Of a stretch of 64,000 nt of DNA, positions 55,010-64,000 are shown in pieces. Positions within the stretch are counted from its first letter, which is position 1, and the number at the start of each line of letters is the position of its first letter. Where the stretch lies: NCBI GenBank assembly GCA_011037195.1, contig JAAEAF010001522.1, positions 59,725 to 123,724 on the forward strand, in the 5' to 3' direction. Source of the stretch: Triatoma infestans (Eukaryota; Arthropoda; Insecta; Hemiptera; Reduviidae). A program made the position numbers and the translations under genes. The notes under the pieces are model-generated. The model was given only the letters and a program-made list of their open reading frames with translations, ran no database searches and had not been told where the DNA came from.

Positions 55010-56180
55010 TCGCTTAAGATCCAACAACCGGAGGTGAGACTTTACTGATCGCTATTTTTTAAGTTTTTGCGATTTTCTCAAAAAAAGGCTACCGTGTGTT
55101 TTCTTACATACTAACCAAGTATATATGGGTCTTTCACTTTTATTTAAAAATCATTCAATAATGTTCAATTTATAGTAGACTAACTTCATGTCTTAAGCAA
55201 GATTATCATCTTAACTCTGTAGATGATTATCTAAACGGTTCCTGCAGATGGTAACGTTTGTTCCTGCAGTTTTTTATTTATTTTTCAACTACTTCCTTCC
55301 ATACGGGACACACACGCAAACGTGCACACACAACATACACATATAAGAAAATTCGCAAAAAACAGTTTTCTTTTTAACTGAAGACATTTTAATACACATG
55401 TAATTGTGAAAGCTCAATTTGTCACGATCGCATTATTTTCTCATACAGCGCCATAATTTTGGGGGCGCGATCTATTGTGTCTAACAGTAACCGCAATTGC
55501 CTCCTATGTTCGTTAGGTACCACTATCGACGCAATCAATACGAAGTTCCGGGTCAAATCTGACGAAAAGAAGTGTGGAAATTTATTTTTGGAGGGTTCTG
55601 TAGGAGCATTGATCTCAGACCTGTGTGTAATGTAGCTACTGTTTCGTAATATCTCATTACTATATCGGAGTGGTTGTACTGATTATATAATACAGAGGAG
55701 AATTAATTATGTAGAAAAATCTGTTGTGGAACACATAAATACACGCCACTTCTTCTTATTGCAATTAATACAATAATTATAAAATCGACAGATTTCATTT
55801 GAACTTGCAAATTTTTATTAGTTGCCATGACAACATAAATATAAAAGTGATGGAGGTACATGTAGCTATGGTAGGTAACACATATAATGACTATTGCAAT
55901 CCAGACGATAGGGCCATTTGACCCCCCCCCCCCCATAACATTTGAAATCTAATGTCAGATTGCTCCGAATTCTGTTAAAATCAATTTTTCTGGAAAAATG
56001 TTTCAAATAAAGTTGAGACAGCTGCAACTGCTCACTGAATATTCACTGTTCAAAGGAAATCGTTAGACCAGAAATCGAGAAAACTCCAAAACCTTTCCCG
56101 TAAAGTCCCACTCTGGTTAACCGACATCCTCCAAACTTAAATTCCAGCAAATGTTAATATAATCAAGGATAAGGGGCTGA
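55010..56180. repeat. Dispersed-repeat copies
   Basis: CAACAACCGGAGGTGAGACT at 55021, CTCAAAAAAAGGCTACC, a minus-strand head module near 55395-55440 (CACGATCGCATTATTTTCTC), end module CTGTTGTGGAACACATAAAT at 55720, then inner modules to 56170 (AATTTTTCTGGAAAAATGTT). A run of 14 C lies at 55920-55933. Confidence 0.6.
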
Positions 56181-56196
56181 ACCATACATTATATTG

Positions 56197-56293
56197 TGGT
56201 GGTACTTAAGTGGATAGCGGAACGTTGCCCTTAGATAGAGGACCATAGATGATGACGCGCCTTAAATTAAAAAAAAATATATGTGGTCGTAAA
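56197..56293 (+). mobile_element. Internally deleted SINE with RTE-like tail
   Basis: ACTTAAGTGGATAGCGGAACG (adjoining pieces), CCCTTAGATAGAGGACC, then CATAGATGATGACGCGCC and TTAAATTAAAAAAAAA reproduce the start and the end of the 5.3-kb SINE with most of the tRNA and body region missing. Imperfect 16-bp direct repeats (ACCATACATTATATTG at 56181, ACCATATATTATACTG at 56294) flank it as a probable target-site duplication. Confidence 0.7.
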
Positions 56294-56334
56294 ACCATAT
56301 ATTATACTGATGTATAATGGGAACATAGCGCTAC

Positions 56335-56735
56335 TGTTCCAACTTCCGGGGAAAAGTTAGAAATAAAAGTGATTGGTATATGTATATGTGCAGATAATGC
56401 ACGAAGTTTTTAAAGATAATTGTTGGAGCCGTTTTCAAGAAAATCACGAAAGATTGAAAAACTATTCAATAATGTCACACTTTCGTTAATTGCCCAAAAT
56501 CTTCATGTCAGATGCGATCGTCAGATGCTAAAAATAAAATTATATTCTCTTAAAATAACAACTGCATGTAAGAGAAAGTTGTGTGAGTGTTTCACACGAT
56601 ATTTGTGCACACACACATATACACCGCAAGCACGTAAACAGACCATTCACTAAAAACATCCAGGGCTCCAGAAAATGTATTTTCGTTGAAAGCTCAATTT
56701 CGAAAATTTTACAAGATCACAATAGTTCCTCTTTC
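56335..56735. repeat. Dispersed repeat copy next to the minisatellite
   Basis: ACTTCCGGGGAAAAGTTAG, GGAGCCGTTTTCAAGAAAAT, end module AAGAGAAAGTTGTGTGAGTG at 56571 with TTTCACACGATATTTGTG, then a minus-strand head module to 56730 that leads straight into the 39-bp array. Confidence 0.65.
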
Positions 56736-56741
56736 CTCATT

Positions 56742-57056
56742 CCTCACCACAAGGTCCACATTTACCTCCTCATTACAAGGTCTCACCACAAGGTCCACAT
56801 TTACCTCCTCATTACAAGGTCTCACCACAAGGTCCACATTTACATCCTCATTACAAGGTCTCACCACAAGGTCCACATTTACATCCTCATTACAAGGTCT
56901 CACCACAAGGTCCACATTTACCTCCTCATTACAAGGTCTCACCACAAGGTCCACATTTACATCCTCATTACAAGGTCTCACCACAAGGTCCACATTTACA
57001 TCCTCATTACAAGGTCTCACCACAAGGTCCACATTTACCTCCTCATACAAGGATTT
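56742..57056 (+). repeat. 39-bp minisatellite, eight copies with higher-order pattern
   Basis: The unit holds CTCACCACAAGGTCCACATT, then TACCTCCTC or TACATCCTC, then ATTACAAGGT. The variant base at the centre runs C, C, A, A, C, A, A, C over the eight copies, so a three-unit block C-A-A (117 bp) occurs twice in succession. Because 39 is divisible by three, several frames on both strands stay open through the array. That is a by-product and not evidence of coding. Confidence 0.95.
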
Positions 57057-57639
57057 GTATACCTGAGTATAAAAAGTTTTCTCAACAAATATCTCAAAAT
57101 AAACAAAATCATTTAGCTCCAAATAAATTTTCTATTTTTCAAGTTATATAGCGGCACTAAAACACGAAACAAAAAATTAATTATTTGCTAAAGATTTCAA
57201 TAAAAGTTATTTACCGAGAAAACCATAAATAGCCTCTTTATAGGTGGGGGGTGGGGAAGACATTTCTATAAACAGTCATTTGTTTTAGTCAAAACTTAAT
57301 TGTTATATAGCTTCTATATACAGATTCAATCTGTTACAACAATATAACGCTAACTTGTTCCATTGCTTAGTTTAAAACAAGTAAAACTCAGACTCTTTGA
57401 CATAGTATGATATTTTTTTTCCCTTTCTTAACCTATATATACAATTCTGTTGTGTGACATTTAGACCATTTTCTCTGACTGCACTCAACAAGTGGGTGTA
57501 AAATTGACAAATTTTATTTAAACATGAATTTTTTCCCAAGTTGTAAGCCACCCTAGCACAGAAATAGTGAGTGAGGGCAACATAACTGGTTAGTACCCAG
57601 GGCAGGTAGTATTTCATGTGATCACATAGTAGCCCGTAC

Positions 57640-58240
57640 ATCATTGAATTCTTCAGAACCTCTTTTTTTTTATTTAAAGGCGTTCCCTCATCACTCAGGC
57701 TTTCCTCAACCGAATATCCTTCAGTTTTCCTTCCAACACCCTCTTTCGAAAGAATCTTCTGCACGAAGTCCATGAGAGACTCCCTCAGGAGATCTAACCA
57801 AGTTTTCCTGGGCCAACCTTTCTTTCTCCTGCGGTCCACCTCCCATTCAGTTATCTGCTTCGCTATCCTTTCACCTTCCAAATAAGTGTCCAGACCAGCA
57901 CAACCTTCTCTCCTCTATCCGCTCCAGACATTGTTGTTTACTTGCATTATTTCCCTTATTTCTGCATTCCTTCTCATTTCCAATTTCGAAACTCTAGCAG
58001 ATCTCCTCCAAAAATTCATCTCAGTTGCAAGGAGCCTGCGCCCGTAAGCTTCAGATAGATGTTTCTGCTCCATATAGCAATATATTTTCCACAATTTCGT
58101 TATATGTTATCTTTTTCTGGTGGTTCAGAATGTTACTACTCCACAAAACCGAATTCAGCATCCCAATAGCTCTCTTTGTACTGCTGATCCTTCGGTTTAT
58201 TTCTTGATTTGAGGAGGCTGTCCTTTCAATAATCAATACT
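57640..58240 (-). pseudogene. RTE-like LINE, C-terminal fragment with 3' end
   Basis: Minus-strand frames read INRRISSTKRAIGMLNSVLW and ILLYGAET near 58100, then ERIAKQITEWEVDRRRKKGW and PRKTWLDLLRESL near 57800, then EEGTPLN-like DEGTPLNKKK before an A-rich 3' end at about 57660 with ACGCCTTTAAAT and nine A. This C-terminal pattern (ETW then GRRKRGRPRKTW) is typical of the RTE-like LINEs common in insects. It is 5'-truncated, with several frameshifts. Its 3' end resembles the tail of the SINEs at 5.3 and 56.2 kb. Confidence 0.8.
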
Positions 58241-58640
58241 TGAAAGAATCCACGCCCCTAAATATAAAATGTGATTTATATGTGGATATTTTACGAACTT
58301 TAAAGAAAATCATTTGACCATTTACGAGAAAATCGCGATAAAGTAGAAAAAACTTTTCTACAGAATCGCAATTTTGTCCCTGGGTTTTGACCAAAACCTC
58401 ATTGTCAGATGCGTGGGTGGTAGTAGTAGTAGTAATAGTAGTAGCTAAATAGAATACCAATTTTGAGCTTCTCACGATACGTATAAAAAGATTATATACT
58501 ATATTATATATGTATACAAACAAGTAAACAATTTTGTGACACGATTTTGGTTACTTTTTGAGAAATACGTTATTATTGCAAATTCAGCTAGACGGATTTT
58601 CATGCGGTTTGCACAATTTGACACAGAATTTTCTAGAGAA
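58241..58640. repeat. Dispersed repeat copy with GTA-rich run
   Basis: ACTTTAAAGAAAATCATTTG, TTTACGAGAAAATCGCG, then a TAGTAG trinucleotide run at 58417-58444 and CGATACGTATAAAAAG. It is degenerate. Confidence 0.55.
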
Positions 58641-58798
58641 GGTTAAGAGGTGGGTCCTCTTCCGGAACGTTTGGCCATTATTGGCATGCCATGCAAGAAT
58701 GTTCATGACAAATAATTATTTTAACACAAAGTGCAACACATACAGGCAAGGTTGGTTAGTATAATGCTTGAACCTGTAGGAGTTAAAGTTTGTGTTTT

Positions 58799-59002
58799 GA
58801 TGAGATGTTTGTACGGCAATGGCCAGAGGAGTTTTTAAAGAAAATGAATTCTTTGCTCCTCTACGTTTCGGTCTCAACGTTCACCCCTCTCCTACCCTAA
58901 AGAGCTCCTGAAGAAGGGCCCCAATGGTACCCAATACGTAGAGCAACAAAGAATTCTTTTTCTTAAAAACTCCTCTGGCCATTGCCGTACAAACATCTCA
59001 TT
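58799..59002. repeat. Inverted repeat, about 66-bp arms, with a Penelope-like motif in the spacer
   Basis: The left arm, 58799-58865 (ATGAGATGTTTGTACGGCAA, TGGCCAGAGGAGTTTTTAA), is the reverse complement of 58937-59002 with a few differences. The 71-bp spacer and arm edges hold CTCCTGAAGAAGGGCCCC, then ACGTAGAG on one side and CCGAAACGTAGAGG (minus strand) on the other, which recall the CTGANGA and GAAAC boxes of hammerhead motifs. Part of the element recurs at 31285-31345. Confidence 0.75.
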
Positions 59003-59040
59003 GTAATTTTAAGGCCTGACGATTCGAATACCATTTTAAG

Positions 59041-59899
59041 TGTTTTGCTTTGTATATTTATATCAATCCAGTCTTTTAATAATAACCTAAGATATAATTC
59101 TGTGTTTCCAATTAGTTTAAGTAACCAACGTGGCAGGGGTTGTTGATATATATATATATATATATATAATTTTTTTATATTTATAAATATAGGATGTGCT
59201 AGGGTTTAAACGGCAGAATTCTGGGATTTTTCTCAACAATTACTGTTGAGTAAATTTTAAGGAAAAATATGTTGGAATAAATGTAGAGGAGAGAATTCTA
59301 AATCTAACGACATCAAAAAAGTAGATTTATCTTTTATAGTTCAAGAGATCAAGTGCTTTAAAATTTAAAAATTGCTACATGAACATCCAATTTAGCGAGG
59401 ATATCATTTCTTTTTTGTAATTTTTAGTACATTATCGATCCTTTAAGAATGAATGATTTAACGAATAGAAAACAGTCTCTCCTCAAATCAAGAGGGAGAT
59501 CTTCTATTAATAATGCGAACTTTTCTTCTAAGAAAGTATTGAAAACATCTGCATTAACTTAGAGTAGAAAATTAGGGGCCCATCAAATAGCTGTCAATCA
59601 AACCAAACTAAATGTTCTGCTTAAATTCGTGATGGAATTTAAACTCAATGAACCGCACTGAGATTTTCATCTGAGAAATGGGTATCTTAAATAAAAATAT
59701 CCCTTTTAGTAAAAATGTGAAAAATGTCAAATGTAGGAAAAACGGGTGATTTTTGAGACATTCTCGTGTTTAACTCGGTAATGTAGCGTTTCCGGACAAT
59801 CATTTCTTGTTTTGACCCAAGGAATCAATTCCTGAAGTTGTGCCGTTTATCCTGGAACACGCTATGTATAAATTTTATTCGCTAAAAACATTTGTTTAC
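59041..59899. other. No gene recognised; TA microsatellite at 59149-59168
   Basis: A TA run is followed by AT-rich sequence with no recognisable element or exon. Confidence 0.5.
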
Positions 59900-60750
59900 T
59901 TTCTCTTATTCCTGGAAATAGTGGAGAAAGTATTGCGATCGCGTCACATTTTCGAAATTGTATTTTCACCGGACATACAAGTATTCAGGTCCCTTGAACG
60001 CGGAAAAACTGTTATTATGGTCTGTAAGTCTCTCTTCTCGGACACTCTCTCTCTCTCTCTTTCTCTCAGTGTGTGTGTGAACAAAATATCTCAAAAAGGA
60101 AAAATTGCAGGAAGCTCAAACTGATATGACACGCATCTGACACGAAGGTTTCGGGCAAAATCCATCCACCGGAAGTGCGACTTTGCTAAATTTTTTTTTT
60201 TCAGTTTTTCGCGATTTTTTCGAAAATGGCTTCAGCGATTTTCTTTAAACTTCGTATACTGTCTACATAAATATTCTCACTTTTAGTTGAATCATTTTCA
60301 CGGGAAAATTGATTTTTTTGGTGTTCTTAGGGAACAGTAGTTTTATGCTTTCGTCTAAAGTACCTACACAATATTAAATACGTTAGAAGTATTCCTGGAA
60401 TTCCAAATTTAAAGAAAATCGGGTAACCGGAAGTGCTTCTTTACAGAACAGGTTTCTGAGTTCTTCAGAATTTTCTTGAAAACGGTCATAATGATTTTCT
60501 TTAAACTTGGAATGCTTGCTGCGCAGATAGAAACTTATCACTTTTATTAAAACATTTTTCTGGAAAAATATGTTAGAGCGGTTTTGAGAGTCTGTCAGTT
60601 TGTTCCAATTTAAATTCCCACAAGCTATGTTGTCCAGTCAAGTATATAAGTCAAACCCCTATCATATTTTTAATGGCTAGCCTAATTAAACATTTGCAAT
60701 TTTAAATTGTATTAATTGAAGTAAGAGAAAGTTGTGTGAGTATCAGGGTA
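59900..60750 (+). repeat. Dispersed repeat, near-complete copy
   Basis: Head module at 59905-60000 (CTCTTATTCCTGG, TTGCGATCGCGTCAC, TTTTCACCGGACATACAAG), CT and GT runs, CACCGGAAGTGCGACTTTGC at 60169, CGAAAATGGCTTCAGCGATT at 60221, a second inner subrepeat with CGGGTAACCGGAAGTGC at 60420, then end module GTAAGAGAAAGTTGTGTGAG at 60721. The end module is interrupted by the Penelope-like tail. Confidence 0.78.
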
Positions 60751-60751
60751 A

Positions 60752-60800
60752 AGATCTCTGATGCTTTCCAGCTCTGCGCAATCAACCACAACCAGAATTG
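60752..60800 (+). mobile_element. Penelope-like 3' tail fragment inside the dispersed repeat
   Basis: GATCTCTGATGCTTTCCAGC, TCTGCGCAATC and AACCACAACCAG match the 3' tail of the palindromic insertion at 29.25-29.29 kb (minus strand there). It splits the GTGTGAGT / ACCAGATTTT end module of the host repeat. Confidence 0.65.
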
Positions 60801-61615
60801 TGCAACATCAGATTTTATTATATCAGGAAAGTTCAGAACACATGTTTCCGGTGAAACACAACGTTTAGGTGATCTTAGAGAATTTGGAGTTGGCCTTGGT
60901 TCAGCTTCACACTAAAGTGCTCTATCAATACTGCACGATTCTGTTATCTCTATAGTAATAAATATAATTAAATATGATTAAAAATTTCTATTTGAGAATA
61001 ATGTATCCATTGAGTCGTGGAGAAATGCATTTCTCAGTGTAATGTGAGTGTTTCTCACTAGATTTGCTCTTGAAATACAAAGAAGTTTTGTATAAATAAA
61101 TGATTTTGAAGTAAGAAACATGTACTTTATTTGAGTAGAATATAAGGCAGCCCTTGGTCTACTTATTAATGTTAATTGAAATATATGATTACTGGAGGTC
61201 AGCTGTTTATTGTATTTCCTATGATACCAGTATTAATTACCTTCACAAATGTATAAGTTGGAAATTTATCTTCCAGAATGGTTACTTAACATTTTGCTGG
61301 TTCAGTAGACTTGAAATCAATAACGCTAACAGTTGATATAGCTTAATCGTTCCACTGAAGCCTTGTTATATAAATATAGTATGCAATGTATTTGGGAAAT
61401 TGTTCTAATTTAACGCGAATTTTTTACTTCTTTATTAATTTTTAATAGACTAAGTTGGTTCTAGTATATAATAGTTGGTTGGTTTAAGTTGGTTCTAGTA
61501 TATAATAGAGCAACTGCATTTGAACTGTATAGATAGATCTGTTAATTTTTTTTATTTTTTCGAAGTGCACTTTTGACGAATTAATTAAATAAATATTAGT
61601 GGACTTCTTACATAC
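60801..61615. other. No gene recognised
   Basis: Repeat end-module traces near 61035-61066 (GTGAGTGTTTCTCACTAG). A 23-bp direct duplication around AAGTTGGTTCTAGTATATAA lies at 61453 and 61486. No exon. Confidence 0.45.
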
Positions 61616-61619
61616 TTTT

Positions 61620-62050
61620 ACTTTCCTTCACTCCTGGAAAGAGGAGTATTGTGATCTTATCAAATTTCGAAATTTAGTTTTCACCGGAAGTCGATACCCT
61701 GAGTACGAAAACATCTGGTGCGAAACACTCACACGACTTTCTCTCACTGCAGTTAATACAATTATGTATAAAATCACAGATTTTCTTTAAACTTCAAATT
61801 TCACCCATTTGTCCTGGCATAAATATAGAGCTGGTGGTGGGGGTACATATACCTACCCAGGCAGGTAGTAGAAGTGCTTATATTGTAGTCCAGAAAAGAG
61901 CCACCAACAACTTGAACCAACCTATTATAAACTTTGAATCGTCACAAATCCCACAGAACAAGCTAAACTCGATTTTTTCAGAAAAATGTTACAGTGGGTG
62001 GGGGGGGATATCTTTGCACATTTAACATTTCAGATTTGAAGGAAATATGT
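61620..62050 (+). repeat. Dispersed repeat copy, head module joined to inverted end module
   Basis: Head module CTTCACTCCTGGAAAGAGG, TTTTCACCGGAAGTCGAT, GAGTACGAAAAC is followed at once by ATCTGGTGCGAAACACTCAC, ACGACTTTCTCTCACTGCAG and TTTTCTTTAAACTTCAAATT. Confidence 0.75.
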
Positions 62051-62057
62051 TGAATAT

Positions 62058-62215
62058 GTGGTTGGGACCGCAATACTGGTTAACATTTATGATTTTATCC
62101 GTCATAGCATGCTTCATTTGGTTCTACTGGCCGGTTTCGGAGTTTCATCCATCGCCAGAGTGAGTTTTATCAATTCGTGTAGAGAGATAACTTAAACTAT
62201 GTTTATATCACAAAG
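62058..62215 (-). mobile_element. Penelope-like fragment with degraded hammerhead-like core
   Basis: On the minus strand: core at 62125-62162 (CTGGCGATGG, CTCCGAAACCGGCC), then CCAAATGAAGCATGC, CTATGACGGATAAAAT and a tail with TTGCGGTCCCAACCACA. It is collinear with the palindrome arm plus tail at 29.25-29.41 kb. The catalytic box is mutated at two positions and the cleavage triplet is lost. Confidence 0.65.
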
Positions 62216-62219
62216 GACT

Positions 62220-63690
62220 GGTTGAATCAACCACATGTGTGTGAACAAAATATCTCAAAAAGAAATGTTGCAGGAAGCTCAAACTTGGTGTTCCGTCTAG
62301 GCACTACCACCTATACGGAGTTTTCGGAATGACACGAAGCTTTCGGGCAAAATTCACCAACCGGAAATGCGACTTACTGAAAGTCTTTTTACACTTTTTC
62401 ATGATTTTCTAGTATACGGCGCCAACCATTCTCTTTAAACTTCGTATACTATAGAAACGTATCCCTTTTATCTGAAACATTTTTTTGAATAAAATTATTT
62501 TAGTGGTGTATTGGTAGTCTGTCAGTTAGATTAAATTTAAATTTGCACAAACTTTCTTAGTTTTGACATAGAGCGCTCCACTTAAGGCCGCTCAGGTATA
62601 CAATTAAAATCTTACTTTTAGTAAGAGGAAGTATTGTAATCGTGTCAAATTTTCGACTGAGTTTTCACCGGAAATATCCGCTTTGAGGTCCTCTGAGTCC
62701 AAAAAAAGTGGCTTATAGCAAATGTGTGTGTGTATGTATGTATGTATGTGAACAGCATAGCTCAAAAACGGAAAATCGCAGTACGTTATCTGTCAAAATT
62801 CCTCAACCGGAAGTACCACTTTACTGAATTACTTTTTTTCGGTTTTTTCAAAAATGGCTCCAACGGTTTTCTTTAAACTTGTTATATTAATACACATACA
62901 AGGATCTACAATTTTTATTTGAAACATTTCTCCGGGAAAATGCAATTAAGGGCACTTCTGGGAGGGGTTAGGTTGTCCTCTAAAGAGTGCTATTTCAGTT
63001 TATTTCACAATTCTATCATCTAAATAATAATACTATTGTTGAAATTCTGAGTTTGAAGAAAATGAGATGACGGAAGTGCGTTTTTACTCAAAAGTATTTT
63101 CCAGTTTTCTGCTATTTTCTCTAAAACGGCTCCAACTATTTTCTTTAAGCTAGGAATATCAACTCACATATAAAGGGCTACAACGTTTATTTGAAATATT
63201 TCTCCGGGTAAACTCACTTAAAGGGGCTTGGGGGGGGGGGGGTTATTGCCCTAACGTGCTATCTTAGTTGGTTATACAATTCTACCTTCTAAAAATTAAT
63301 TAATTTATCTTAAAATTAATTCTATCTTCTAGAAATCAATTAATTAGAAATAAATAGATTGCCAAAATTCAGAGTTTCGAGAAAATTAGTAAATCGGAAA
63401 TGTTTTTACTGAAGTTTTGGTGATTTACTCCATAAAAACATTGACGAATTTCATTAAATTTGGTATACTAACTATAAAGTTTGTCAATTACAATTTTGAA
63501 ACTGGAGTAAGAGAAATTTGTGTGAGTGTTTCACATCAGATTTTCAATATATTGAAACTATTGATGATTTATAAATGAAAGTTCACCCTCAGTATTCTGG
63601 TTTTTCTTAACAATTTATATTTCCCATGGACACACTATAAAAAAAAAAAAAAAAAAATCTGGTGTGAAACACTCACACGACAATCTCTTA
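62220..63690 (+). repeat. Dispersed repeat, long composite copy
   Basis: Inner modules start with ACCGGAAATGCGACTTACTG near 62360, CAACCGGAAGTACCACTTTA at 62804, GACGGAAGTGCGTTTTTACT near 63070 and ATCGGAAATG near 63395. A head module lies at 62614-62700 (TTTTAGTAAGAGGAAGTATT, CGACTGAGTTTTCACCGG), a GT/GTAT run at 62727-62752, and a G run of 12-13 at 63230-63242. End modules lie at 63500-63542 (plus) and 63652-63690 (minus), the second after a 17-A run. Confidence 0.75.
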
Positions 63691-63790
63691 CTACCATTAC
63701 TGAATTATAAATGATAAATTCTGTTCATACTTGTAATTCTTACTAGGCAGTAGAGGGGAAATGGCGGTTCTGGGACACCTTTTTTGTCGT

Positions 63791-64000
63791 CGAACTGGAT
63801 GAGCACTTAAGCCACGCCCACTACCCCCACTCCTCTCCAACTGACCAATCATCGAACTGGACGACCACTTAGGCCACGCCCCTTTACCCCCACTCCTCTC
63901 CGACTGACCAATCATCGAACTGGATGAGCACTTAAGCCACCCCCTCTCCCTCTCCAACTGACCAATCATCGAACTTGATGAGTGTTTAGGCCACGCCCAC
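63791..64000 (-). repeat. Minisatellite, about 62-bp unit, at least 3.4 copies, running off the window
   Basis: Copies start at 63791, 63853, 63916 and 63970 with CGAACTGGATGAGCACTTA-like starts, then GCCACGCCC, then CCCACTCCTCTCC and AACTGACCAATCAT. Periods are 62, 63 and 54. The array is GC-rich in AT-rich DNA and continues beyond 64000. A minus-strand open frame through it is a consequence of the repeat. Confidence 0.93.

Noticed and set aside
56742..57056. A CRISPR-like repeat array
   Set aside because: The 39-bp units are directly adjacent, with no unique spacers between them, and the context is eukaryotic. It is a minisatellite.
56583..57122. Repetitive proteins of 126-177 codons on both strands of the array
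   Set aside because: The 39-bp unit is divisible by three, so a stop-free unit leaves long frames in several phases on both strands. No frame is favoured by codon pattern or upstream context.
63697..63969. A 90-codon minus-strand protein
   Set aside because: It runs through the 62-bp minisatellite and has no family resemblance. Period changes between units alter the frame.

Overview
This is AT-rich eukaryotic nuclear DNA, most likely from an insect or close arthropod relative. The evidence is one intron-split secreted lipase gene of insect type, surrounded by decayed non-LTR retrotransposons, a mariner relic, tRNA-derived SINEs, Penelope-like fragments with hammerhead-ribozyme cores and many simple repeats. 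There is no bacterial-style gene organisation. Most open frames are chance frames or pieces of transposons. The species cannot be named from the sequence.

Layout. 1-7.6 kb: no host gene, one 300-bp foldback element (4612-4912) and a SINE with a perfect 12-bp target-site duplication (TSD) at 5345-5556. 7.6-9.5 kb: a tandem pair of hammerhead-like repeats 211 bp apart, then a mariner relic with terminal inverted repeats. 10-25 kb: a 34-bp tandem repeat, two long SINEs with TSDs, fragments of three LINEs (12.6-13.4 plus, 17.5-18.2 minus, 20.6-21.9 plus) and a five-copy 47-bp tandem repeat. 27-29.7 kb: Penelope-like material, including a near-perfect palindrome carrying two facing hammerhead cores between direct repeats. 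33.4-41.9 kb: the only convincing host gene, a nine- or ten-exon pancreatic-lipase-family gene on the minus strand with a full Ser-Asp-His triad; intron 1 carries a 1.4-kb LINE insertion with a 12-bp TSD. 43-50 kb: three more decayed LINEs, two of them meeting tail to tail. 50-64 kb: mostly one degenerate dispersed repeat family on both strands, with two minisatellites (39-bp unit at 56.7 kb, about 62-bp unit at the right edge), an internal duplication, a LINE 3' end and an inverted repeat.

The elements appear to interact. The SINEs share a tRNA-like head and body but carry one of two different tails. One tail matches the 3' end of the LINE in the lipase intron, and the other matches the 3' end of the RTE-like LINE at 57.7 kb, as expected if each LINE machinery mobilises its own SINE subfamily. 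The Penelope-like fragments carry no protein and are recognised by conserved hammerhead cores and a shared 3' tail. Coordinates of decayed elements are approximate. Exon limits of the lipase were set by splice sites and reading phase and are given to the base.
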